Shown piece by piece: positions 54,431 through 64,000 of a stretch of DNA of 64,000 nt. The notes beneath the pieces were generated by a model, which saw nothing but the letters and a program-made list of their open reading frames with translations, made no database searches and was not told the DNA's origin. The stretch's first letter is position 1. The number at the start of each line of letters is the position of its first letter. Made by a program: the position numbers and the translations under genes. The stretch comes from Nothopassalora personata. Taxonomy: Eukaryota > Ascomycota > Dothideomycetes > Mycosphaerellales > Mycosphaerellaceae. The stretch lies in contig CM066293.1 in NCBI GenBank assembly GCA_033816765.1, positions 4,216,001 to 4,280,000 on the forward strand. The letters run 5' to 3'.

Positions 54431-55067
54431 CGGTGAGGCACTCCCATGGGGACAATTGTGTCGTTTATCACTCCTATAGGGACTCATTTTCAAAAATTAC
54501 TCCCGTAGGGACTTATAGGGATGTCAAGTTACTGCCATCGGGACACATCATAGTAGCCTTCAGTCTTGTAGCAGTACCTATATATAAAGGTGTGAAAGGA
54601 TAGGGAGGTAGTTGCAGGTACAAAAAGTGAAACCTTTCTGTACCTACAATATAATGAGCGATTGTTGCTACAGATAATTGAACTTGGAAACAAGACTTAA
54701 TACATAGTATATATGTCTTAATTGTGGCTACGAAGGTATAAGAAAGACCGCTATATAACTAGCTTATATACAGGCACGGACCTATTACCCATCCACATCA
54801 AGTACAAGACGTAATAAGATAGGGCCTATGAGTGTAATGCAAGTATATATGAGTTGTCTGCAACTACTATTATTGACGATGCTCTCCTAATCTCTAAGAG
54901 CATATCATTATAGTAGTGTGATTATAACCCTCGAAAAGAGGCTGCTATAATGTGTCCCTATAGCAGTAATTTGGCATCCCTACAAGTCCCCACGGGAGTC
55001 ATATTTGAAAATAAGTCCCTATAGGAGTAATAAACGACAGAATTGCCCCCATCGGAGTAGTTCACCG
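54431..55067. mobile_element. Non-autonomous MULE-like element with 129-bp TIRs
   Basis: The left 129 bp (54431-54559) and the reverse complement of the right 129 bp (54939-55067) align without gaps, with 18 differences by hand count (about 86 percent), most of them transitions. Both ends begin CGGTGA and the match stops sharply on each side. The flanks AAATTCACAA (54421-54430) and AAAATTACAA (55068-55077) agree at 8 of 10 positions and look like a decayed 9-10 bp target duplication. Long TIRs plus a 9-10 bp duplication point to the Mutator-like (MULE) superfamily. Each TIR holds three or four units of about 30 bp with a palindromic core such as ACTCCTATAGGGACT. The 379-bp interior is AT-rich and codes for nothing. 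Confidence 0.8.
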
Positions 55068-56136
55068 AAAATTACAACCCAAACCACAACCGCATCCATG
55101 ACCGCCCTCGCCACCGACCTCGCTACCGTTGCTTCGCAAGTCCTCGAAGGCGCACAAGCCAAGCATCGCACAGCACACCATGTCTCACGGAGATGCTCTA
55201 CAGCCAGCCATTCACTCCGCCTTGCTGGATCTATAGCGCAATCTCACAGAGCAGTAACCCCCCCCCCCCCCCCCCCCCCAAAAAACAAACTTCACTACAC
55301 ACAATATCAGCGACGGAACCATCCCCCAGAATCCCAGCCATGACCGCATCTACCTATACGCCCTTGCTCGGAAAGAAAGACTGACTCTTCAAATGCAGTG
55401 GATACCGCTCCGAAAAGTCCCAGGCAGCCTACCCACCGCAGCATTCTCCGACTCTCACCCGAATCCCCATTGCTCGGCGTCAACCGCGCAGATCAGCCCA
55501 AACTTTTACAAACAGACCACAGTTCTCACTCGTTCGTCCAGTGTACCCAGAAGACAGCACGCGCAGTCTTGATGAAGGGCCGGGAAACCGGGACGCCGCA
55601 TAGATCAAACAGGTCGTTGTCTTTCTCATCTACGGTCTCCTGTATACAGGAGGAGATGCGCGAAAGGGGAAGGTTCTCGAGACGGGTCCGACCGGTCAAC
55701 AGCAGAAGGGTGTGTACTATGTGCATCGCTCAGAGTGGCCCATGGAGATTGGAGCTTGAGTCGTTGCATGGATGTGGAGGACTAGGATGGCTCTGGTGCA
55801 TACGATATCTTCGTGGCTCGAAGGAGCTTGTTCTCAAAGGCGATGGGTCCAGGACATGCATCCATTGGTTGACTCCAGGACTTTCCAGCTAGGTAGGAAG
55901 CGAAGCAAGAGAGTACACCCCGGGAGGTTTCAATGCAGTTTTCTGAATACTTATCAGATGCCTGACACCGTCATGACGCAAGGACAAAGAAGGGCCATTT
56001 CCAGAAATCCCGCCACGTGAGAATAGACCGGCTCTCGGAGGCTTCGTTGGTAAGTTGAAAGCTGGGGCGGAGTGGTAAAGCTGCATCGAAATCACGGGAC
56101 CACCGTGTCTATGTCTTTCCTCTCTATTCCAAACCT
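55068..56136. other. No gene recognised
   Basis: Beyond the homopolymer only short frames are seen. The 55398-55892 plus-strand frame lacks an ATG and any domain. The end nearest 56136 will be the 3' UTR of the transporter gene. Confidence 0.45.
55258..55279. repeat. 22-C homopolymer
   Basis: A run of about 22 C followed by six A, about 190 bp past the MULE-like element. The length may not be accurate in the assembly. Confidence 0.85.
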
Positions 56137-58018
56137 CTATGTCACGATCTTAGCAGTCCTTAACGGCACATCATTCAACTTATCGACATCCGCAGCTTCC
56201 TTCTCCGAAGCAAGATCTTTTCCATCACCAAGCTTATTGTTCGGCATAACGAACGCCAGCAGGAACACGACCGGGAAGCACATCACGAGCGCCACCCAGG
56301 TCATGTAACCTATCACATCCGAATACTGCAAAAAACATCAGTAACGCACCCGAAGAGCCTCAAGACACGACACTCACCGCAGCATTGATAGCAATCCGCT
56401 GCACGCTGTCCCACTCCGGTAATGTCCCGGTAATCGAGTCGTACACACTCTCTATGACATCCTCGCTCACACCACTCCCCAGCCTGAATCGCAGTCGGTC
56501 TTTAAATGTACTTGTGTATATCCCACCCGCGATCGCCGAGCCAATTCCACCTCCGATATGAAAAGACATAGCAATCATAGCCGTGACCCTCGCCACGTCC
56601 GCATGCGGCACCACAATCTGCGATGCGACAATCATCGTCGTCTCGATGATTCCACTTCCTGCACCCTGGATGACCTGTCCGATGAACAGCTCGAACAGGG
56701 TGCTATTATTGGTCCGCAAGCGGGTCATGAGCCCATAGCCCGTCAGACGGATCACAGAGCCCAACACGGCAAGCCATTTGTACGCTCGCATCCTGTGCAT
56801 CAGAGTGCCAGTGACGAGACCGAGAATCACCTGCCCGACACCGCTGAAATGCTTGAGGTACGTTGCATCTCGAGGCGAGAGGTTGTGGGCAGCGACTGAC
56901 CAGGGGAAGAGGTATGTGTGCGTTACAGTGTAGCCGATGGTGTCCAAAACTGCTACTGAGAGCGTCGCAGCGATGGCAGGAAGTTTGAAATAGCTGATTG
57001 GTACAGCAGGATGGCGAGCAATATGGCGTTCGTACTGCCACGCAGCAAGGAGGAGTAGGCTGCCGAGGACGAAAAGGGTGGGCACCCAGCCTGTTTTCCA
57101 ATTGCCGCTGCTTTTCGAGGAAAGGGTGATCGGGACTAGGACCATTGCGAGGCCGAGTGTGAGGAGTGCAAGACCACCAAGATCGACTGAGATAGCGAAT
57201 TCGCGGAAGCTGATCTTCTCCTTGACGGATACGCCCGCTTTCCTGGCTTCGCGTTGCTTGCGGAAGAGGGTCATGATCAGGAAGGCTGCGCCACATGGGT
57301 AGAGGATGGCAAGGAGACCATAGCCCCAGCGCCAGCCTATGCCGTTGATGACTTTGTCGACCAGAAGTCCGGAGGTCGCTGGTCCGAGCAAGGCAGGCAG
57401 GAAGAACGCATTTGCTGCTAGGGCTCGATTCCGCATTGAAGTAAAGTCAGCGATTAGGACGTAAGTCAGGACGTGCGTCCCGGCTGCGCCTGCTGTGTTG
57501 AGGGCAGCACCAAGAGCGAACATGTTGAAGGAAGCTGCCAGCGCTTCGACAACGTATGCCAGGACGTAGAGGCTGACGGCGAAGGAATATGCCTCTGCTC
57601 GACCTAGAACATCAGATGCTTTGGCGAATGGAAGCTTCAGCACGACTGAGATGACGGAGCTTGCTACGTCTAGTGTTCCTTCTTCGGAAAGCTTGTTGAG
57701 GCCGGAGAGGGCGTATGTGCTGTACGAGCCGGCCATGGAGTCTACTAGGACGCTGGTGGACATACGTCAGTCATTTGACTTGCCATAGTCCGTAAATCTA
57801 CTTACCCGACCACGATCATAATGACCAGCCTGTGGATAAATCAGTAAAGCTCATAGTCGCTTCGTTCACCGATCGCCTTACCCAATGATGAAATGCCGCT
57901 TCGTCGTGGAAGACCACGGTGTCGCAACAAGATCCGACTTCTCAGCACCTGCAAGTTCCAGAAGTTCCAGGTCATCATCGTCATCTTCTGAGAATGTTTT
58001 CGATTTTCGATCCCGCAT
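56137..58018 (-). CDS. Siderophore-iron MFS transporter (SIT type)
   Basis: Four minus-strand exons, 58018..57882, 57829..57806 (only 24 bp), 57752..56378 and 56325..56137, give 574 residues; all three introns are 52-53 bp and in phase. The layout is that of the 14-TM siderophore transporters (MirB/Sit1 type): an acidic N-terminus (SEDDDDDLELLEL), TM1 split by introns 1 and 2 (FIIGLVIMIVVGVLVDSMAG), SYSTYALSGLN, then KASDVLGRAEAYSFAV, GTHVLTYVLIADFTSMRNRA, PISYFKLPAIAATLSVAVLD, IGGGIGSAIAGGIYTSTF, and a final long loop with a last helix (YMTWVALVMCFPVVFLLAFV). Such proteins import ferri-siderophores. The start at 58018 (MRDRKSKTF) is the first in-frame ATG; the frame is open a further 80 bp upstream without an ATG, so an extra first exon is possible. 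Confidence 0.85.
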
Positions 58019-58934
58019 CTCGGTTCCGTTATCAGCTGACCCATCGACACCACTGAGTCCAAAGGAATCGGAAGGTCCCAGGGCCACATCTTGAGGTGCG
58101 CTGCTCGACGTCAGCCGTGCTCGTGTGCATCATTTGGCCAGACTCACGCATGGTGTAATCGTTGGTATTCCGTGTCCGCTGGTAACATGTTCCGATTATC
58201 TGGGAAGTATACTCGGGAGACGTCGTTTCTGAGGAATTCGTCCCTGTTCCGTTTTCCGATAGAACTAGCACGCTCTCTTTCAATCCGTCCTCGTGCTCCA
58301 GCTCATGAGCTCGGCGTCGCAAAATCGTGGTGGCAAAGAGCAAGACGACGTTTCTAGGCGGTAGATAGCGCACATGTGGTGTTGGTATTTATGGCCACGG
58401 CCGGGGGAGATGCGGCATTGCTGCTAGTTGGTTTGACCATCATTCCCTTGCTTGTTATCCGCATGGGCCGAGAGTCAAGGTTATCACCTGACCTTACCAG
58501 GAGGGAGACAAAGAAAGAGCATACTTATTGTCGATACCTGAGCGAAATTCTGCTTTTGCTGAGTGAGACTGCCTCGTTGATAAAAACGTTGGGGCTTGGG
58601 TGTTGGATCAGAAGGCCGATGACGCTGTCTGTGTTGTTGTGGCGCAGCCGTGGCATGAAGCGCAATGTCACTTCCATCCATCCTTGAGTATGATGAGGTG
58701 CAGGTGGTGATGGCGTTGAAGGAAAAAGGTTTGCCTTTCGCCCACAGCTCCACCGCCACCTCCACCTCCGCCGCCACGAGATCCCCGCTCGATGCACATC
58801 AACGATGCACCAGCCACTGCGACTGTAGGGCGATCAGTTGTGACATGCATTCCCAGCGGATACTTCACCATACGGTAGGTCTTGTTCCCCCTCACCATCT
58901 TCCTTTGTCCGTAGACTAGACAGGTACCACCAAG
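58019..58934. promoter_or_regulatory. Shared divergent promoter region with GATA sites
   Basis: The 0.9-kb spacer between the transporter (left, minus) and the ligase (right, plus). GATAA cores, either strand, are at about 58029, 58196 (CAGATAA on the minus strand), 58455, 58481 and 58579. Iron-responsive GATA repressors of the SreA type in fungi bind ATCWGATAA-like sites at siderophore genes; the 58196 site is the closest here but is not a perfect match. GATAA cores are common by chance, so co-regulation is only a suggestion. Confidence 0.3.
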
Positions 58935-60677
58935 ATGCCCAAGTTCCCAAGCTTGCAGCAGGACATCCTCCGTAAGTATAGTAGTTCTATAGGTACCACC
59001 ACGTGACGACGTGCTACAGGAGCTCATCGCGACTCAGTGCCACGCGACATCACGACATGGGAGTGGCTCTTCGAAAGTCCCACCTACTCACCACTCCTAC
59101 GATTCCCGGAGAAAGAGCTTGCAGGCTTCACAGACGCAGTGACCAAAGAAACACTGAACTGGAAGCAAGTCAAAGAGAGCGCTACATACCTGTCGACAGC
59201 CCTGGTCAAGAAGTATGGCCTCAAAGAGACCGAGACAGTCTCGCTGTTTAGCGCCAACACAGTGTGGTACCCGGTGGCCATGCACGCGACTCTGCGTGTG
59301 GGAGGCAGAGTGTCTGGAGCTAGTCCGGCCTACAACGAAGAAGAGATGACCTACGCGCTCAAGAAAGCCGACGCCAAATTCCTCATGACACATCCCGATA
59401 GCATGCAAGTCGCCATCAAGTCGGCCAAGAATGTCGGTCTGCCGCAGGAGAACATCTTCCTGCTCGAGGGCGAGCTCGAGGGCTTCAAAAGCATCAAAAC
59501 CCTGATCGACGAGGGCAGACAACTCGGCGAACAAGTTCCGGTCTGGTCCATCCCCAAGGGCAAGACGAACTTCGACGTTTGCGGCTTCCTCTCCTTTTCC
59601 TCTGGCACCACCGGCTTACCCAAGGCTGTCATGATCGCACACCAAAACGTCATCGCCCAATGCCTCCAAGTCATGCAAATCACTCCCTCCGACCACAAAC
59701 GCGTCCTGGCAGTCCTCCCTTCCTTCCACATCACCGGCCTAGTCCACGTCCTCCATCTCCCGCTCCTGATTAACGCATCCGTCTACTTCCTCCCGCAATT
59801 CACCATGAAACTCATGCTCGACGCAATCGTCGAGTACAAGATCCCCGAACTCCTCCTCGTCCCTCCACTCATCATCCGCCTGGTCCGAGACCCGTTGGTG
59901 GAACAATACGACCTCTCCTTCGTGAAGCGTTTCTCCTCCGGCGCGGCACCAATGTCTGACGAAATCATCCAACTCCTGCAGAAGAAGTTTCCAAACACGG
60001 GCTTCAAACAGGGCTACGGCATGACGGAGTCCTGCTCCTGTATCACTGCGCACCCGCCCTGGCTGTACGATTTTGCCTACGCCAAGACAGTCGGGACCGT
60101 TTGCGCCAGCACTACTGTGAAGATCATCAAAGAAGACGGCGCTGAAGCGGACGTCGGCGAGCCCGGCGAAATTTGTGCGAAAGGCCCACAAATCGTGATG
60201 GGCTATCTCAACAACCCCGAAGCCACGAAGGAAACTTTCGACGAAGAAGGATACCTCCACACCGGCGATCAAGGTTCCATCGACGAACACGGTGTCGTCA
60301 CAATCCTCGACCGCATCAAAGAGTTAATCAAAGTCCGCGGAATTGGTGTCGCGCCCGCTGAGCTCGAAGATCTCCTTCTCGGACACGACAAGGTCGAGGA
60401 TGTAGCTGTCATGGCGATTCAAGATGATTACTCTGGCGAGGTGCCCAAGGCGTATATCGTCCCGAAACCTGGCCAGGAACCCGGGCAAGAGCTCGGCAGA
60501 GAGCTTTTGAAGTTTGTCAAGGAGAAGAAGGTGAGGTATAAGGCTGTCAAGGAGGTGGAGTTTATCGCGGAGATTCCGAAGTCGGGCAGCGGCAAGATTC
60601 TCAGGAGGATGTTGAGGGATCAGCACAAGAGGGGCGCCCAAGGGGTTGTGGTTCGCGAGGAGAGGGCGAAGGTGTAG
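58935..60677 (+). CDS. 4-coumarate-CoA-ligase-like acyl-CoA synthetase
   Basis: Exon 1 58935..58971 (MPKFPSLQQDIL plus one base) and exon 2 59020..60677 give 564 residues; the 48-bp intron has donor GTAAGT. Adenylate-forming motifs in order: SFSSGTTGLPKAVMIAHQN (P-loop, about 208), the LPSFHITGLVHVLHL helix, SGAAPMSDEI, the GYGMTES core (about 345), GEICAKGPQIVMGYLNNP, EEGYLHTGDQG (hinge Asp), DRIKELIKVRGI, and the catalytic-lysine end PKSGSGKILRRMLRD. The enzyme activates an aromatic or fatty acid with ATP and joins it to CoA. Fungal 4CL-like ligases are often peroxisomal with a C-terminal SKL-type signal; this one ends RAKV, which is not a standard PTS1. Beside a siderophore transporter it could make an acyl donor for siderophores, but that is inference. 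Confidence 0.88.
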
Positions 60678-60943
60678 GGCAGGAGGTGCGAGAATGCGGA
60701 TCTTGTGTTGCAATCGTTGTTGCTTGTAAGTATCGAACAGCACTCGCGACTGCCATGATGAACCGTCCGATCCGGCCAGCCCGCTTCGATCCTTTTCGCT
60801 CACTCATCCTGAATCTGATTTTTCGAACCATTCGGCTTCTCCTGGTGCCACGCCGTCACTGCACCATACCGCACGTCTCTGATCTCCAGCATGAGGCATT
60901 CCGCTAGATCGCGCTTGCTAGGCACATCATTTGGCCGTCGTCT

Positions 60944-61316
60944 CTAGGTGTGGTAGTTCTGTTTGTAAGCGTAGTCGAGGAAATTCTCTACGTCGTCGGC
61001 ATCGTCGCCCTTGAAGCATACTTTGAGTCGGCAGTGCTTAGGAAGGGACACTCTGATCGCACAGCCGCGGAAGCATTGCGTAGAATGTGAGCGGTTGCAT
61101 TGAAAGTGATCTGCTCGTAAAACAATGGGAAGTGCTTGTTGGCGGATTTGGTGATTCATGTGTAGCAGGCGTGGGAAAGAAGTGGGTCGGAACACCCAAC
61201 GAGACCGGTAGTGGAGAGATCTCTGAGTCTCGAAGGGACCCGAGTCATCCTCTGGCAAGGACTAGTTCGTAAATGTAGATTCGTATCTCGGCGGGTACTT
61301 GGTTGAAGTTCAATCG
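60944..61316 (-). pseudogene. 2EXR/F-box-like relic, unit 3
   Basis: Minus strand. One frame starts FNQVPAEIRIYIYELVLARG and stops at once; a second frame carries LLHMNHQIRQQALPIVLRAD, and the third continues the same family as FYEQITFNATAHILRNA. The first frame ends at about 60944 with GDDADDVENFLDYAYKQNYH. So the two hallmarks of the 2EXR-like family are present but separated by frame changes. A dead copy. Confidence 0.55.
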
Positions 61317-61393
61317 AGTCTTGCGTGTGGTGGATGCTGGCTCGCTAATCACTTTTTAGCGCGTGACAGCTTGATGGGCGTACTCGACAAGAT

Positions 61394-61555
61394 TTACAGT
61401 AGTCGGAGTTCGTGCTTTAGCTGTGCGGTGACGGTGTTGACCGCTGCTGTCAGGTCTTCGCATCGCATGCAAGGAAAGGCGCCGCGCAGCTTCGAAAACG
61501 CTTCATCGAGGACAACAAAGGTGGAGGCGATAATCTCGTCGGCGGTCGTGTTCAT
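61394..61555 (-). other. Helical ORF fragment, paralogue of 62329-62566
   Basis: A minus-strand 53-codon frame starting MNTTADEIIASTFVVLDEAF and including SKLRGAFPCMRCEDLTAAVN. It resembles the fragment at 62329-62566 (DVLDGAYSKLRRALPFMNAS) in order and spacing. Each lies directly upstream of a 2EXR-like relic. It may be a separate small gene, or the remnant of a neighbour copied with the 2EXR unit. Confidence 0.45.
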
Positions 61556-61789
61556 TGAGTTTTGTTGGTGTATGTTGAGAAGAGCATAAAGGTGCCGACT
61601 CGAATTCAAGGCCCGAATGGTGCTGACCCATCAACGCCACATCACATGCAAGCACTGAGCCACGAACCGCGACCTCGTTCCTGCAAGCCATTCCCTCGCC
61701 AAGCGTCTGTCGCAATTCGGCGCACGCAACAGACTGTCGTTGTGGTGATCATTCCAAGTACTCCCACCTATCCGGGTCCTCCTCGACCG

Positions 61790-62328
61790 AGGACTTCACC
61801 TTGTCGTCCACCACCCCGAACGTCCCAAGCTGCGGCGCTACGCAGACATCACTCTTGGTCAGGAGCGTTATACTGCTGCCAGCTACCACTGCATGGAGCG
61901 AGACGGTGAAACACGATCCCGTACTGCTTCACCATTCTCACAATTCTAGCCTCCATATAATCGTACTCGCATTTTGAAAACCTGATCGGCAATCGCTTGA
62001 CGTCTCGTGCTTGATGCTCGCCAATCATGTCCAGCTACCGATGGGCCAACTGCTTGGATTGGCCCTCAGTATAAAAGGTCGCGACGAAAAGTGTGATACT
62101 GCAGAAGATAGGACCTGCTTCGTCGCGGATCTGACGGCAGACTTGGAGTAATGGTGGTGTGGAGTGAGCTCGCGCTTGTTGGACATAGTTGCCGTAGTAG
62201 TTGGAATATTTCCAGCTCTGAATGTCGAACATATTCACGTCGTCTCCGGCTAGGACGTTCTCGTAGACGCGAATGAGGAGTTCGCCGGGCAACATGTCGA
62301 AGCTGAATCCAGCCTTGAATGCGGTCAT
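61790..62328 (-). pseudogene. 2EXR/F-box-like relic, unit 2 (nonsense stop)
   Basis: From the ATG ending at 62328 the minus-strand frame reads MTAFKAGFSFDMLPGELLIR and VYENVLAGDD, then PPLLQVCRQIRDEAGPIFCS and LFVATFYTEGQSKQLAHR, and meets TAG at 62035. Past this stop the same frame continues with protein-like sequence (LDMIGEHQARDVKRLPIRFS, MVKQYGIVFHRLAPCSG) to a second stop near 61850. The first stop is at a position where a Trp codon would fit (TGG to TAG). This is the least decayed member of the family here: one or two point nonsense changes, no frameshift seen. Confidence 0.6.
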
Positions 62329-62566
62329 GGCGGGCTCGCTGGTCACGATCAGCGTTATACATCACGACGGCAAGAGAATACACCGCGCGCAGAACTTTCA
62401 ACTTGTCTGCCAGCTGCTGAGAGAGTCCAGCGACAGTGGTGGTGTCGAGGTGAGATGCGTTCATGAACGGCAAGGCACGACGCAGCTTTGAGTACGCGCC
62501 ATCGAGGACATCGTGGGTTACAAAACTGATCTCGTCGTCACTGGTCGTGAGCATGCTTAGTATCAT
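62329..62566 (-). other. Helical ORF fragment, paralogue of 61394-61555
   Basis: The minus-strand ATG ending at 62566 opens MILSMLTTSDDEISFVTHDV, followed by LDGAYSKLRRALPFMNAS and LSQQLADKLKVLRAVYSL. It runs into the start of the 2EXR-like unit in another frame. Helical composition; no named domain. Confidence 0.45.
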
Positions 62567-62977
62567 TTTTTAGACCGGATTTATGTGCTTGATGGGTTCC
62601 AGAGTGGGTATAGAGACTAAGTCTAGTCCGAGAACGCAAGATGAAGTTTTGCTCGCTCGAAAGTTCGCCGCATTACATGTGTGGCTGTAAGAATTCACCG
62701 TCTTGACTCCACCCAACGCAAGCGGACTCACGTCTTCGAAAGGTCCCAGGATAGCTTTATTCTTGGCACTCTTGGGCTGGAGGGCGAGTGCTTTGATGGC
62801 GCCAGTCTCGTTAGAACTCTATCTGAGAGTATCATCCATCTCGCAGCAGGCAGATCACGAGCGATTCCGCCCTGTGGAGCTCGCTGAGAGCACGGGACCA
62901 CTATCTACAAGCTTACTCTCCAATCCGATTGGTAAAGCCAGACCGTCATCGTCTAAGATTCGTGACCTTAGCCCAAT
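62567..62977. other. Spacer between tandem units
   Basis: No coding recognised. Confidence 0.45.
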
Positions 62978-63954
62978 TTAGTCCGTGAGCTCGATCCATT
63001 GCCCGGGTTCGTCGTCGTCGTACAATATCCTAATCGCCGTATCCCTGATAGCGGGACAGTCAAGGCCCAGGATTTCAACAATCCACCTCTTTCGCATGTG
63101 ACCTCGCTCGAAGTGGCTGTGGGCAAGATTCTTTCCTTGACAGAAAGCTCGCTTCCCCATGTTGGGCACCAAGTAACGAGTGAATTTGGTCGAGCTTTCT
63201 GGAAACCGGAGTTCGAGCTTTGAGATCGTTCCGCTTTGGTCTTTCCCAATCATTTCGCCAGTCGCTCAGTGCAACCGACGGGGTATCGAGAACTCCAACA
63301 GCGTACATCTGGAAAGTAGCTGTGAAAGTGTTGTTGCCCATGTCTACCGGCAGCGCTTCCTGGCAGACTTGATCGTCGACGTAGAGGAGGCCTGGTGTTG
63401 CAGTCGCCTTGGCAAGATAGTAGCTCGGGTGTCCCCAGTGAGTCAGGGTTTGGACTTCGCTGGGGTCGTCGGTGATAAGTGCAAACTCGTAAAAGCGGTT
63501 TCGGATCTTAGCTGGAAGATCAGTGAAGCAGTTTTTGGCTTTCGAAGCTGCAATTGCTGCGTTCCCAAGAGATTATCAGTATCTGTGCTGCGGAACCAAT
63601 CCTATATTGCAACAATTCACTGTGCAACGATCTTGGGCTAAACATCTGAGATATCATCCAAGATGTCGCGAAGAGCTTCGATTTTCAGGTACTGTATGGG
63701 GAGGCAGTACGGAGACGTGCGGCGGCATCATGGCGGATCTGTGTGACAATGTCATGCGCTTTGTGAATGATATCGGCGGTAGTGATGTTTTCTGTTGGTG
63801 GAGGAGCTATGTTGTGTGTCGTGGTGGGCTGTTTTGGTTTGTGTTCGCAGTCAAGGAGAGGTGTTGACTCGGTAAGTTGCCGTTCCGCGGCGGGCTCGTG
63901 CAAGTGAAGTGAGATGTTGCAAATTGAAGCAGCGGAAGCGCTTGAAGATCGCAC
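62978..63954 (-). pseudogene. 2EXR/F-box-like relic, unit 1
   Basis: Minus strand, several frames. An upstream frame (63954-63685) is Thr-rich, with TTADIIHKAHDIVTQIRHDA, loosely like the helical fragments of units 2 and 3. A middle frame has GLLYVDDQVCQEALP and then MGNNTFTATFQMYAVGVLD, the family's second hallmark. After a frame change at about 63250 comes the C-terminal part: SGTISKLELRFPESSTKFTR, MRKRWIVEILGLDCPAIRDT, ending at 62978. The LPAELR entry motif was not found. Decayed copy. Confidence 0.45.
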
Positions 63955-64000
63955 GCGCGTTGCTCAAATATGAGACTTCGCTTTGAGAGCGGGATGAGCG

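Noticed and set aside
59739..60290. 183-codon minus-strand frame
   Set aside because: Shadow of the acyl-CoA ligase on the opposite strand.
58935..60677. Calling the ligase SidI
   Set aside because: The sequence fits the broad 4CL-like family; I see nothing specific to SidI, no standard peroxisomal tail, and no other siderophore biosynthesis genes in the window.
1..64000. tRNA genes, CRISPR arrays, telomere repeats
   Set aside because: Reading for T-arm GGTTCRA-type motifs with pairing stems, spaced direct repeats and TTAGGG arrays gave nothing convincing. A tRNA scan would be needed to exclude tRNAs fully.

Overview
This is a 64-kb piece of a filamentous ascomycete nuclear genome (Pezizomycotina, most likely Dothideomycetes). 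The evidence is eukaryotic: most genes carry one to three short GT-AG introns of about 48-80 bp, and recognisable proteins include the mitotic phosphatase Cdc25, the nucleolar protein Pol5, a CAP20-like perilipin, a siderophore-type MFS transporter, an AflX-like oxidoreductase and double-domain GFA-fold proteins. Bacterial operon features are absent. Exon boundaries were set by hand from splice consensus plus reading-phase arithmetic; none has transcript support.

Layout. 0.5-5.4 kb: a truncated MFS pseudogene, a membrane kelch protein and a frameshifted MYND-finger relic. 5.8-11.2 kb: a run of small-molecule enzymes and transport (AflX-like oxidoreductase, glyoxalase-fold protein, GFA-fold protein, DHA1 MFS transporter, one-span membrane protein). 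12.7-22.1 kb: fungal genes of unclear function (repeat-bearing protein, F-box/LRR-like protein, UIM-repeat protein). 22.6-31.1 kb: a decayed zone with three pseudogenes (unknown ORF, FAD monooxygenase, FAD-linked oxidoreductase), a small TIR element and one intact SET-domain gene. 32.6-44.4 kb: the conserved block with cdc25, POL5, a shortened 3-hydroxyacyl-CoA dehydrogenase and a perilipin, separated by about 4.5 kb that looks empty. 44.4-55.1 kb: gene-poor and transposon-rich, holding an intact Copia retrotransposon with identical LTRs, relics of a 2EXR/F-box-like family on both sides, and a non-autonomous long-TIR element with MULE-like features. 56.1-60.7 kb: a divergent pair, siderophore-type transporter and 4-coumarate-CoA-ligase-like enzyme. 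60.9-64.0 kb: tandem decayed copies of the 2EXR-like locus.

How it fits together: the conserved housekeeping genes are intact, whereas secondary-metabolism-like and multicopy genes around the transposons are broken by frameshifts and stops. The best candidates for something new are the MULE-like element whose terminal repeats contain tandem palindromic units (54431-55067), the young Copia element with non-TG/CA LTR ends, the small TIR element at 26445-26731, and the repeated helical-ORF plus 2EXR-like arrangement at the right end.
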